DNA of 14,287 nt, taken from contig CALABN010000327.1 in assembly GCA_937885735.1 (NCBI GenBank), forward strand, positions 1 through 14,287, written 5' to 3'. Within the stretch, counting starts at the first letter, position 1, and every line of letters starts with the position of its first letter. Below, one piece after another: positions 6,712 to 13,114 of the stretch. This DNA comes from an uncultured Bacteroidota bacterium. Lineage in GTDB: Bacteria > Bacteroidota > Bacteroidia > Bacteroidales > SZUA-534. Position numbers and translations under genes: made by a program. The notes beneath the pieces are model-generated. The model did no database searches. It was given only the letters and a program-made list of their open reading frames with translations, and had not been told where the DNA came from.

Positions 6712-7287
6712 ATGATGGATTTTTTTAATTCTTTAGACCCGTTCCAAAAAGTCTTTTGGGCTTGCGCGGTCATTAGTTCGGCGATATTTGCCATTCAGTT
6801 GGTGTTGCTTTTTGTTGGCATCGATTCTGATGTGCCTGATGCCGATGTGCCTGATTTTGATGGTGGCACTACCGATGTTGGAGGAGGTTTTACGTTGTTC
6901 TCAATCAAGAATCTGATAAACTTTTTGGTCGGATTTGGTTGGGCAGGTGTCTGCTTCAACGGCATCATCGAAAATCACGTTTTTTTGACGTTGGTGGCAT
7001 TTGCCGTAGGCGCATTGTTTGTCGCTATGTTCTTTGTTATTTACTCGCAGACACGTAAACTTGAAGCAAATGGTGCGTTCAAGATTGGCGATGCCAAAGG
7101 CAAGACGGCCGATGTCTATCTTCGCATACCAGCCAAAGGCGAGGGTAAGGGCAAGATTCAGATAAGCATCAACGGTTCAATCCACGAGATTGACGCACTG
7201 ACTGATGGCGACGAGATTAAGACGGGTGGCAAGGTAACCGTTCTCGACGTGATAGACAACACAACCGTCAAGGTTGAAAAGATGTAA
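6712..7287 (+). CDS. NfeD-like membrane protein (flotillin partner)
   Basis: A 191-residue short-type NfeD protein. It has a membrane helix at about 13-36, an Asp-rich linker (about 38-56, with DVPDADVPDFDGG), two further helices at about 65-86 and 88-112, and a C-terminal OB-fold domain at about 125-191 (KGKTADVYLRIPAKG, IDALTDGDEIKTGGKVTVLDV, ending VKVEKM). In other bacteria (for example YuaF with YuaG/FloT in Bacillus) such proteins are encoded next to flotillins and work with them in membrane microdomains. The flotillin gene follows after 25 bases. There is no N-terminal ClpP-like protease domain, as expected for the short form. A TTG at 6685 would add nine residues; the tandem ATGs at 6712 and 6715 are more likely starts. 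The stop of a seven-codon upstream frame (6692-6715) overlaps the first ATG. Confidence 0.85.
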   Translation: MMDFFNSLDPFQKVFWACAVISSAIFAIQLVLLFVGIDSDVPDADVPDFDGGTTDVGGGFTLFSIKNLINFLVGFGWAGVCFNGIIENHVFLTLVAFAVGALFVAMFFVIYSQTRKLEANGAFKIGDAKGKTADVYLRIPAKGEGKGKIQISINGSIHEIDALTDGDEIKTGGKVTVLDVIDNTTVKVEKM

Positions 7288-7312
7288 GTTTAACCGATAT
7301 AAATAATAAGTA

Positions 7313-8725
7313 ATGGAACCAGTACATTTAATTATTGTGGCTGTCGTTGTGGCAGTCATATTGTTTGTTGCAATAATCAAGCGATACCGTAGGTGTCCGT
7401 CAGACAAGATTCTTGTTGTGTATGGTAGCAAGAGTAGCAAGAGTTCTGCACGTTGCATTCACGGAGGTGGAACATTCGTATGGCCAATCATTGAAGATTA
7501 TGCCTATATGAGTTTGATTCCTATCTCAATTGATGCCAACCTTACAAATGCATTGAGCAAGCAGAACATTCGAGTTGACGTGCCTTGTCGTTTTACCGTG
7601 GGTATTTCTACTGAACCTGAGTGTATGAATGCCGCTGCAGAGCGCCTTTTGGGACTTTCGCCAGCACAAATTCAGGAACTTGCGCGTGATATCCTTTTTG
7701 GTCAGTTGCGTCTTGTTATTGCCACTATGAGTATTGAGGAACTTAATAGCGACCGTGATAAATTTCTTGAGAGCATTTCTTCAAATGTCGAGGTGGAACT
7801 TAAGAAAATCGGTTTGAGGCTCATAAATGTCAATGTTACCGATATCAAGGATGAGTCGGGCTATATTGAGGCTTTGGGACGAGAGGCTGCCGCAAAGGCC
7901 ATAAACGAAGCCAAGGTCCGTGTTGCGGAGCAGGACAAGATTGGTGAGATAGGCAAGGCCGATGCAGTCCGCGAAACACGTATCCGTACCGCAGAAGCAA
8001 ATGCCGCCGCTGTCAAGGGTGAAAATGAGGCAAAAATCGCCATTGCAACTTCCGATGCCGACAGACGAGAGAAAGAGGCTGAGGCTCAACGTAAGGCTAT
8101 TGCCGCAGAGAAGGTTGCCCAGGCAAAGGCTTTGCAAGAGGCATATGCTGCTGAAAAGGAAGCAGAAATGGCACGTGCCGAGCGTGAACGTTCTACTCAG
8201 AATGCCAACATTATTGTGCCTCAGGAGGTTGAGAAAAAACGCCGTATTATTGAGGCTGAGGCTGAAGCGGAAAAAATTCGTGTAAATGCCAAAGGCGAGG
8301 CTGATGCTATTTTTGCCAAGATGGAGGCCGAGGCAAAGGGTTACTACGAAGTGCTTACAAAACAGGCTGGCGGTTACGACAAGATGGTGCAAGCCGCAGG
8401 TGGCGACGCCAACAAGGCTTACGCATTGCTTTTGATTGAGAAGTTGCCTGAATTGGTCAAGACTCAGGTGGACGCAATCAAGGGCATAAAGATAGACCAC
8501 GTAACTGTTTGGGATGGTGGTAATTCTGCTGACGGTAAAGGTTCTACGGCCAATTTCCTTTCTGGATTGATGAAATCGGTGCCCCCGTTGAATGAACTAT
8601 TCGATATGGCAGGCTTGAATTTGCCTGAATATCTTGCCAAGAAAAAGGATGATTCGGCTGGCCCTGTTCAGGAATCTGTTGAGGTTGTCAATGAAGAGCC
8701 AAAGAAAGAGTCAAAGAAAAAATAA
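7313..8725 (+). CDS. Flotillin-like SPFH/band 7 protein
   Basis: A 470-residue flotillin of the YuaG/FloT type. An N-terminal membrane anchor (about 5-23) is followed by basic residues (KRYRR). The SPFH domain spans about 27-190, with GGGTFVWPIIEDY, an SLIPISIDANLTNALSKQNIRVDVPCRFTV-type segment and AAERLLGLSPAQIQELARDIL. Then comes a long coiled coil rich in Glu-Ala repeats (about 190-345), the flotillin signature region. The C-terminal segment (about 345-435) has GGYDKMVQAAGGD and YALLLIEKLPEL. The tail is polar and Lys-rich (KKESKKK). Flotillins oligomerise at the inner membrane and organise microdomains. The gene forms an operon with nfeD and ends at a strong terminator. Length is typical for bacterial flotillins (about 450-510). 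Confidence 0.94.
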   Translation: MEPVHLIIVAVVVAVILFVAIIKRYRRCPSDKILVVYGSKSSKSSARCIHGGGTFVWPIIEDYAYMSLIPISIDANLTNALSKQNIRVDVPCRFTVGISTEPECMNAAAERLLGLSPAQIQELARDILFGQLRLVIATMSIEELNSDRDKFLESISSNVEVELKKIGLRLINVNVTDIKDESGYIEALGREAAAKAINEAKVRVAEQDKIGEIGKADAVRETRIRTAEANAAAVKGENEAKIAIATSDADRREKEAEAQRKAIAAEKVAQAKALQEAYAAEKEAEMARAERERSTQNANIIVPQEVEKKRRIIEAEAEAEKIRVNAKGEADAIFAKMEAEAKGYYEVLTKQAGGYDKMVQAAGGDANKAYALLLIEKLPELVKTQVDAIKGIKIDHVTVWDGGNSADGKGSTANFLSGLMKSVPPLNELFDMAGLNLPEYLAKKKDDSAGPVQESVEVVNEEPKKESKKK

Positions 8726-8740
8726 CATTGATTCATATTG

Positions 8741-8772
8741 AAAGGAATGGCTTACAGCCATTCCTTTCTTTA
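8741..8772 (+). terminator. Rho-independent terminator after the flotillin gene
   Basis: AAAGGAATGGC (8741-8751) and GCCATTCCTTT (8757-8767) form a perfect 11-base stem with a TTACA loop, followed by a T-rich stretch. It ends the nfeD-flotillin operon. Confidence 0.88.
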
Positions 8773-8802
8773 TATATTAAATTTTATTGATTTTGAGAGT
8801 GT

Positions 8803-8810
8803 TACTTTTG
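8803..8810 (+). promoter_or_regulatory. Bacteroidota -7 box abutting the start of the 8814 gene
   Basis: TACTTTTG is an exact TAnnTTTG match, with a TTTT (8782-8785) 17 bases upstream in the -33 position. Only three bases separate it from the ATG at 8814. If used, the transcript would start at about the A of the ATG, giving a leaderless mRNA. A second weaker box TGATTTTG (8788-8795) would give a leader of about 12 bases. Confidence 0.42.
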
Positions 8811-8813
8811 TAG

Positions 8814-9458
8814 ATGGATAACTATAGCAAACAGGAACGTACGTGGAATTACAATCCGCAGGATGAAAACTATTACGGCAACAAAACTCGCAAGGTAAGT
8901 GTGTTTTGGCTTTTGGTGTCGATTGTGTCAATGACTTATGGAATAATTGCGTTTTTTGCGTACTTACATAATAATGATGATTGCACACCATTCAATTGCA
9001 CGTTGTACGATGCTGGAGATATGTTTGGTGTGGTTGGTCGTGACTTGAAATTCAATAAATTTGATAAAATACAAGATTACGATAGCCTGCAGGCGACTTT
9101 ATATTACTATATAGATTCTGAAAATTTAGAAGTCAGGTTGCGTAAGGTTTATGTATCAGAGCAATCAAAAACGTATTATGCCAAAGAAGCCAAAGACGAG
9201 ATTTTTTATTCTGTTTTGGCTATGTTCGTTGGTTTTCTTTTGCTCATAGGTCAATTATCGCGTTCGCGGAATAATGCTAAAGTAGAGTATAATAATGAAT
9301 TTGCCAATGATGACAATGAATTAAATGTAGGGTATTCAAGCAGTTCCGATGATTCCAATGCATTTGAATCTACACTTGTGATACCTCTACAGAAAAATCA
9401 AAAGACAATGTGCAAGTTGGTGGAATCCCTTCTGGCAAGGTTCCCAATAGTGATGTGA
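8814..9458 (+). CDS. Small membrane protein of unknown function, first frame
   Basis: A 214-residue frame. A polar N-terminus (about 1-27, Tyr/Asn-rich) is followed by a membrane helix (about 28-50, VSVFWLLVSIVSMTYGIIAFFAYL), an external or periplasmic segment of about 75 residues, a second helix (about 128-148, FYSVLAMFVGFLLLIGQL) and an acidic/Ser-rich tail. The family is not recognised. The last 26 residues (IPLQKNQKTMC onward) are less natural than the overlapping frame. A shift at about 9380 would join this frame to the next as one four-helix protein of roughly 400 residues. Without a shift, the TGA stop overlaps a GTG of the next frame by four bases (9455-9458), a normal translational coupling. 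No other Met lies before residue 40, so the ATG at 8814 is the only good start. Confidence 0.65.
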   Translation: MDNYSKQERTWNYNPQDENYYGNKTRKVSVFWLLVSIVSMTYGIIAFFAYLHNNDDCTPFNCTLYDAGDMFGVVGRDLKFNKFDKIQDYDSLQATLYYYIDSENLEVRLRKVYVSEQSKTYYAKEAKDEIFYSVLAMFVGFLLLIGQLSRSRNNAKVEYNNEFANDDNELNVGYSSSSDDSNAFESTLVIPLQKNQKTMCKLVESLLARFPIVM

Positions 9459-10030
9459 AGCAAAATCAAGGCCGTGGCAAGTACGTTTTATTTCTTTTGG
9501 TATTTGGGTTCATTGCAATCCGTTCGTTGAAAATAATGATGCATCACCCTTCGCAATCGGGAGCGTCATTTATGTTCTTCGTTGGTTTTGTCGGAGCCAT
9601 AGTGGCTTTTGTGAAAATGTGCCAAGGTAACAATGGCAATCAACCATTGTCTGAAACACAAAATGAAATTGACAATGATGATGTTTCTGAAACCGAAGTC
9701 ACCAATGATGATTTTGATTCTGAAAGTGCAGAGTATGAGCCATTTGAACCGCAACCCCAAAAGAAAAAAGTGTTATTGTATGGCGATGACAACTATGAAT
9801 ATCGCAAGCCAAACGATTATGCCATTTATCATCGTGGCAACAAGTATGTTTTGGCCGTAGCATTCGATATTTACAACGACACCAATTATCATTATTATCT
9901 ACTTGACCCAATGGAGTCGATGATGGATTTTGACAAGTTTGGCAATTTTGCATCGCAGATTAGAGAATGTCCCTACAACTACATTGACCGTGAAGTGCAA
10001 AACGAGGTCATTCTTGTTGATGTTTATTGA
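9455..10030 (+). CDS. Small membrane protein of unknown function, second frame
   Basis: Taken from the GTG at 9455 (which overlaps the upstream TGA as GTGA), this is 191 residues. A basic N-terminus KQNQGRGK is followed by a membrane helix (about 9-27, YVLFLLVFGFIAIRSLKI), a short loop, a second helix (about 38-57, FMFFVGFVGAIVAFVKMC), an acidic linker of about 45 residues rich in Asp/Glu/Ser, and a soluble C-terminal domain (about 100-191) with KVLLYGDDNYEYRKP and LAVAFDIYNDTNYHYYLLDP. The frame is open back to 9368, and GTG 9410 is another start. No ATG precedes the first helix, which fits either a coupled GTG start or continuation of the upstream frame after a frameshift. The family is not recognised. 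It sits between the flotillin operon and htpG without a clear terminator. Confidence 0.62.
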   Translation: MKQNQGRGKYVLFLLVFGFIAIRSLKIMMHHPSQSGASFMFFVGFVGAIVAFVKMCQGNNGNQPLSETQNEIDNDDVSETEVTNDDFDSESAEYEPFEPQPQKKKVLLYGDDNYEYRKPNDYAIYHRGNKYVLAVAFDIYNDTNYHYYLLDPMESMMDFDKFGNFASQIRECPYNYIDREVQNEVILVDVY

Positions 10031-10165
10031 TTTTGACAAATCGCGCCTTTTTGTCAGTATTCCAATGTGACATTTGTGCCAAACTTTCCGCTTGCCAGCC
10101 GTGGCACGCTGTTTGAGTATCCTCTTTCGTCTTTAAAATTAAATTATTAAATAAAATTATATACT
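10031..10165 (+). promoter_or_regulatory. Leader and upstream region of htpG
   Basis: Inverted repeats are present: TGACAAA (10034-10040) with TTTGTCA (10050-10056), and TGCCA (10093-10097) with TGGCA (10102-10106) around GCCG. The right arm of the latter can alternatively pair with GTGCCA (10076-10081). None has a following T-run, so they are poor terminators. No CIRCE element (GAGTGCTAA pairs) is seen, and no clear TAnnTTTG. The 35 bases before the ATG are almost entirely A and T, as in typical Bacteroidota leaders. Confidence 0.3.
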
Positions 10166-11347
10166 ATGCAAACAGGTAAAATAGGTGTTACGAGCGAGAA
10201 TATCTTCCCCGTAATCAAAAAGTTCCTTTATTCCGACCACGAGATTTTCTTACGTGAGATTGTAGCAAACGCTGTCGATGCAACACAAAAAATGATAGCC
10301 GTTTCTGCCAAAGGCGACTACAAAGGCGAGTTGGGCGACAAGACAGTCCGCGTAACGGTCAACAAAGGCAACAAGACAATTGTTGTGTCAGACCACGGTA
10401 TTGGTATGACCGAAGAAGAAGTTGACAAGTATATCAATCAGATAGCATTCTCAAGCGCAGGCGAGTTCCTTGACAAGTACAAGGACAACATTGGCGCCAT
10501 AATAGGCCATTTCGGCTTGGGATTCTACAGCGCATTTATGGTTTCGGAGCGTGTTGACATCATCACAAAATCGTACAAGGAAGGCTCAAAGGCAATCAAA
10601 TGGAGTTGCGACGGCAGTCCAGAGTTCACTCTTGAAGAAACCACAAAATCCGATTTCGGTACCGATATCATTATGCATATCGACAGCGAGAACGAGGAAT
10701 TCCTTGAAGACAGCCGTATCAACCAGTTGCTGACCAAATACTGCAAGTTCCTGCCAGTTGATATCGCATTCGGCAAGGTGCAGGAGTGGAGCGACAAGGA
10801 CAAGAAGATGGTTGACACCGATAAGGACAAAATCATCAACAATGCCACACCAGCGTGGACGCGCAAGCCTGCCGACCTGAAGGACGAAGACTATATGAAC
10901 TTCTATCACGAACTCTATCCAGGGCTCGAGGACCCATTGTTCAACATTCACCTGAACGTCGATTACCCGTTCAACCTTACAGGTATCCTGTATTTCCCTA
11001 AAATCAAGAATAACATCGAGATACAGAAAAATAAGATTCAACTGTACTGCAATCAGGTGTTTGTCACCGACAGTGTTGAGGGCATTGTGCCAGAATTCCT
11101 TACGCTTCTGCACGGTGTCATCGACTCGCCAGACATTCCGTTGAACGTGTCGCGCAGTTATCTGCAGGCCGATTCAAATGTCAAGAAGATTTCGAGCCAC
11201 ATCACAAAGAAGGTCGCCGACCGCTTGGAGGAAATCTTCAAGACCGACCGCGCACAGTTCGAGAGCAAGTGGGACAATCTCAAGTTGTTCATCGAGTATG
11301 GAATGCTCACCGACGAGAAGTTCTACCGACCATATTTGGGAACATAA
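10166..11347 (+). CDS. htpG: HtpG (Hsp90) chaperone, N-terminal and middle part, ends at a premature stop
   Basis: A 393-residue reading frame covering the ATPase domain and much of the middle domain of HtpG, the ATP-dependent cytosolic Hsp90 chaperone. GHKL ATPase motifs are intact: Glu31 and Asn35 in REIVANAVDAT, Asp76 in SDHGIGM (DxGxG), and IGHFGLGFYSAFMV at about 113-126. The middle-domain arginine loop is intact in IPLNVSRSYLQ. The start MQTGKIGVTSENIFP is exactly where Bacteroidota HtpG begins. The family is about 680 residues long; here the frame leaves homology after EKFY (11318-11326), adds RPYLGT and stops at TAA 11345-11347. The rest of HtpG continues in another frame from about 11391. 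No other lesion is visible, so the gene may be expressed by recoding, as two chains, or be recently broken. Confidence 0.9.
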   Translation: MQTGKIGVTSENIFPVIKKFLYSDHEIFLREIVANAVDATQKMIAVSAKGDYKGELGDKTVRVTVNKGNKTIVVSDHGIGMTEEEVDKYINQIAFSSAGEFLDKYKDNIGAIIGHFGLGFYSAFMVSERVDIITKSYKEGSKAIKWSCDGSPEFTLEETTKSDFGTDIIMHIDSENEEFLEDSRINQLLTKYCKFLPVDIAFGKVQEWSDKDKKMVDTDKDKIINNATPAWTRKPADLKDEDYMNFYHELYPGLEDPLFNIHLNVDYPFNLTGILYFPKIKNNIEIQKNKIQLYCNQVFVTDSVEGIVPEFLTLLHGVIDSPDIPLNVSRSYLQADSNVKKISSHITKKVADRLEEIFKTDRAQFESKWDNLKLFIEYGMLTDEKFYRPYLGT

Positions 11348-11393
11348 ACCTGGCATGAATAATTTACAGCCAGGAGCAACATTTGTTTCCGAA
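11335..11393 (+). other. Hairpin-forming insertion in htpG with bypass-like layout
   Basis: Compared with the expected HtpG sequence, about 64 bases (11327-11390) are extra. An outer stem pairs 11335-11344 with 11384-11393 (ten pairs, two G-U). An inner stem pairs CCTGGC (11349-11354) with GCCAGG (11369-11374) around a 14-base loop that begins with ATG (11355). The inner stem starts one base after the TAA stop. ACA (11342-11344) directly precedes the stop, and ACA (11379-11381) follows the stem in the frame of the downstream HtpG; AGGAG (11372-11376) lies two bases before it. GGA codons (11339 and 11373) are a second matched pair. Which bases are the original insertion is inferred from protein alignment by eye. 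Frame and stem positions are read directly. Confidence 0.75.
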
Positions 11394-12284
11394 CAAAATC
11401 TTTCGTTTGAAACTCCTAAAAATATTGAAGATAAATACTTTACGCTTGAAGAGTACGAAACTCTTGTCAAGACAAACCAAACCGACAAGAACGATACGAA
11501 GGTTTATCTGTACGCAACCGATAAGGATTCGCAATATTCGTACATCGAGAGCGCGAAGGCCAAGGGCTACGATGTGCTTCTGCTTGACGGACAACTTGAT
11601 ATGCATATGATTGGCAAACTCGAGCAGAAACTTGAGAAGACTCGTTTCGCCCGTGTCGATGCCGACGTCATCAACCGCCTGATTCAGAAGGACGATGAGC
11701 CAGCAAGCAAGTTGGAGCAGGCCGATCGCGACAATCTTATCCAGGTGTTCAATTCAGTTACGCCAGACAAAGGCTACTTCATTGTCGAGTTTGAAGACTT
11801 GGGCGCCGAGGGCAAGCCTTTGATGATAACGCAAAACGAGTTTATGCGCCGTATGAAGGACACTGCCGCAATGAGCGGAATGAACTATTACGGCGATATG
11901 CCCGACAGTTTCAACCTTGTCGTAAACACGGCGCATCCGCTTGTGCAGAAGGTGCTCGATGCCGAAAAGGCAGGCGTAGGCTCGCAGTTGGCCGAGTTTG
12001 ATGCCCAGATTGAACCGCTAAGCAAACAGAAATCTGACCTTGAGGCTCAAAAGAAGGACAAGAAGGAAGAGGAGATCCCGCAGTCGCTGAAGGACCAGAT
12101 TGCCGACGTCGAAAAGCAAATCAACACATTGCGCGACCAAAAAGACGCCAAGTTGCGCGAGTTCGGCAAGGCAACGCCACTTGTAAAGCAGTTGGTCGAT
12201 TTGGCTTTGCTTGCAAACAATATGCTCAAGGGCGAAGACTTGAACGTGTTTGTAAACCGTAGCGTTGAATTGCTTCAGAAGTAA
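11355..12284 (+). CDS. htpG: HtpG (Hsp90) chaperone, rest of middle domain and C-terminal domain
   Basis: This frame carries the rest of HtpG. From about 11391 (EQNLSFETPKNIEDKYFTLEEYETL) it aligns with the family: TKVYLYATDKDSQYSYI, GYDVLLLDGQLDMHMIGKLEQKLEKTRF, the C-terminal client-binding and dimerisation region with MITQNEFMRRMKD, MPDSFNLVVNTAHPLVQKVL, a Lys/Glu-rich coiled stretch, and the terminal LVDLALLANNMLKGEDLNVFVNRSVELL. The family's end is intact. If translated separately, the likely start is ATG 11355, eight bases after the upstream TAA, giving 309 residues with about 12 non-homologous N-terminal ones (through 11390). The frame is also open far upstream, as a shadow of the first half. 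Joined to the first part, the protein would have close to the normal length. A terminator follows at 12310. Confidence 0.88.
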   Translation: MNNLQPGATFVSEQNLSFETPKNIEDKYFTLEEYETLVKTNQTDKNDTKVYLYATDKDSQYSYIESAKAKGYDVLLLDGQLDMHMIGKLEQKLEKTRFARVDADVINRLIQKDDEPASKLEQADRDNLIQVFNSVTPDKGYFIVEFEDLGAEGKPLMITQNEFMRRMKDTAAMSGMNYYGDMPDSFNLVVNTAHPLVQKVLDAEKAGVGSQLAEFDAQIEPLSKQKSDLEAQKKDKKEEEIPQSLKDQIADVEKQINTLRDQKDAKLREFGKATPLVKQLVDLALLANNMLKGEDLNVFVNRSVELLQK

Positions 12285-12309
12285 TTGCTAGTAATTCGTT
12301 ATATGAAAT

Positions 12310-12348
12310 GGTGTGCTTCAGGTATCTTATGGAGCACACCTTTTTTTT
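12310..12348 (+). terminator. Rho-independent terminator after htpG
   Basis: GGTGTGCTTC (12310-12319) pairs with GGAGCACACC (12331-12340), one G-U, around an 11-base loop, followed by eight T residues (12341-12348). Confidence 0.9.
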
Positions 12349-12419
12349 ATGGTTCGGTCAGCGTGATTTTGAACAAATAAACCGATAAGCAGGCATTATC
12401 AATTCTCAATAGTAATCCT

Positions 12420-12427
12420 TATCTTTA
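12420..12427 (+). promoter_or_regulatory. -7-like box before the CBS gene
   Basis: TATCTTTA matches seven of eight positions of TAnnTTTG and ends 21 bases before the ATG at 12449, giving a leader of about 15-18 bases. No TTTG at the -33 spacing is evident. Nothing else is seen in 12349-12419. Confidence 0.35.
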
Positions 12428-12448
12428 CAGAGCCAAAAATGTAATATT

Positions 12449-13114
12449 ATGACGGCGTTGGATTTGTTGTCGGATGTAGTTCCAGTTATCAAAAAAGGCG
12501 ATTCGGGTACAATGGCCCTTGAATGGATGGATGAGTTCAAGGTGTCGCATTTGCCTATTGTCGTTGATGACGAGTATATCGGCCTTGTGTCAGAAGCCGA
12601 GATATACGATATGCCCGATACCGACGCATCTGTTGTTGAACAGCAACGTGTCTTTGCCCGTCCGTTTGTGCGCGTCAGCCAGCATATACTTGAGATTCTT
12701 GATGTTTTTGGCGAAAACCGCATATCCGTGATTCCTGTGCTCGACGCCAGCGACAAGTTTGTCGGGTCCATAACATTGTCCGACCTTTCGGCGCAGTTGC
12801 CACAATTGGCATCGTCGGTCAACCGTGGCGCAATCATTGTCTTGGACATCAATGTGCGCGATTACTCGTTGAGCCAGATTGCCCAGATTGTCGAAGGAAA
12901 CGACGCAAAAATCGTCAGCCTGTATGTCCACGAGCATACTCAGCCAGACCGCATCTATGTCACAATCAAACTCAACCGAACCGATGTGTCGCCTGTAATT
13001 CAGACTTTTGAGCGTTACAACTACGATATTGTGCAAGTATTCTCAAGTGACAAGGAGCGCGATACAATGCTAGAAGACCGCTACAATTTGTTTATGAAAT
13101 ATTTGAACGTTTAG
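12449..13114 (+). CDS. CBS-domain pair protein with ACT-like C-terminus
   Basis: A 221-residue soluble protein. Two CBS domains occupy about residues 8-58 (MALEWMDEFKVSHLPIVVDD, EYIGLVSEAEI) and 69-118 (ILEILDVFGENRISVIPVLD, FVGSITLSDL). Tandem CBS modules bind adenine nucleotides and act as regulatory sensors. The C-terminal part (about 126-200: GAIIVLDINVRDYSLSQIA, IVSLYVHEH, IYVTIKLN, IQTFERYNYDIV) has the alternating strand-helix pattern of an ACT-like domain, which often binds small ligands. No catalytic domain is attached, so the role is probably regulatory; the ligand and target are unknown. Its TAG stop is followed with no gap by the GTG of the Omp85-family gene in the same frame, so the two are co-transcribed and translationally coupled. 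In related genomes such a gene often lies beside nadK, which is absent here. Confidence 0.88.
   Translation: MTALDLLSDVVPVIKKGDSGTMALEWMDEFKVSHLPIVVDDEYIGLVSEAEIYDMPDTDASVVEQQRVFARPFVRVSQHILEILDVFGENRISVIPVLDASDKFVGSITLSDLSAQLPQLASSVNRGAIIVLDINVRDYSLSQIAQIVEGNDAKIVSLYVHEHTQPDRIYVTIKLNRTDVSPVIQTFERYNYDIVQVFSSDKERDTMLEDRYNLFMKYLNV

Noticed and set aside
7781..8500. A 239-codon minus-strand open frame opposite the flotillin coiled coil
   Set aside because: The translation is Leu/Cys/Phe-rich, as expected for the complement of Glu-Ala repeat codons, and there is no terminator or promoter for it.
9390..9405. A-rich run in the 8814/9455 overlap as a programmed -1 slippery site
   Set aside because: In the zero frame it reads G AAA AAT, which does not satisfy X XXY YYZ, and I see no stable downstream stem.
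10034..10056. TGACAAA/TTTGTCA hairpin as terminator of the 9455 gene
   Set aside because: The stem is seven AT-rich pairs with a nine-base loop and no following T-run.
10031..10165. CIRCE or other classical heat-shock operator before htpG
   Set aside because: No GAGTGCTAA-type inverted repeat is present; only unrelated short inverted repeats were found.
11326..11392. CCGA at 11326-11329 and 11389-11392 as a target-site duplication flanking the htpG insertion
   Set aside because: The copies are 63 bases apart, which would keep the original frame, but HtpG homology resumes one base out of that frame. It needs an extra indel, and four bases can match by chance.
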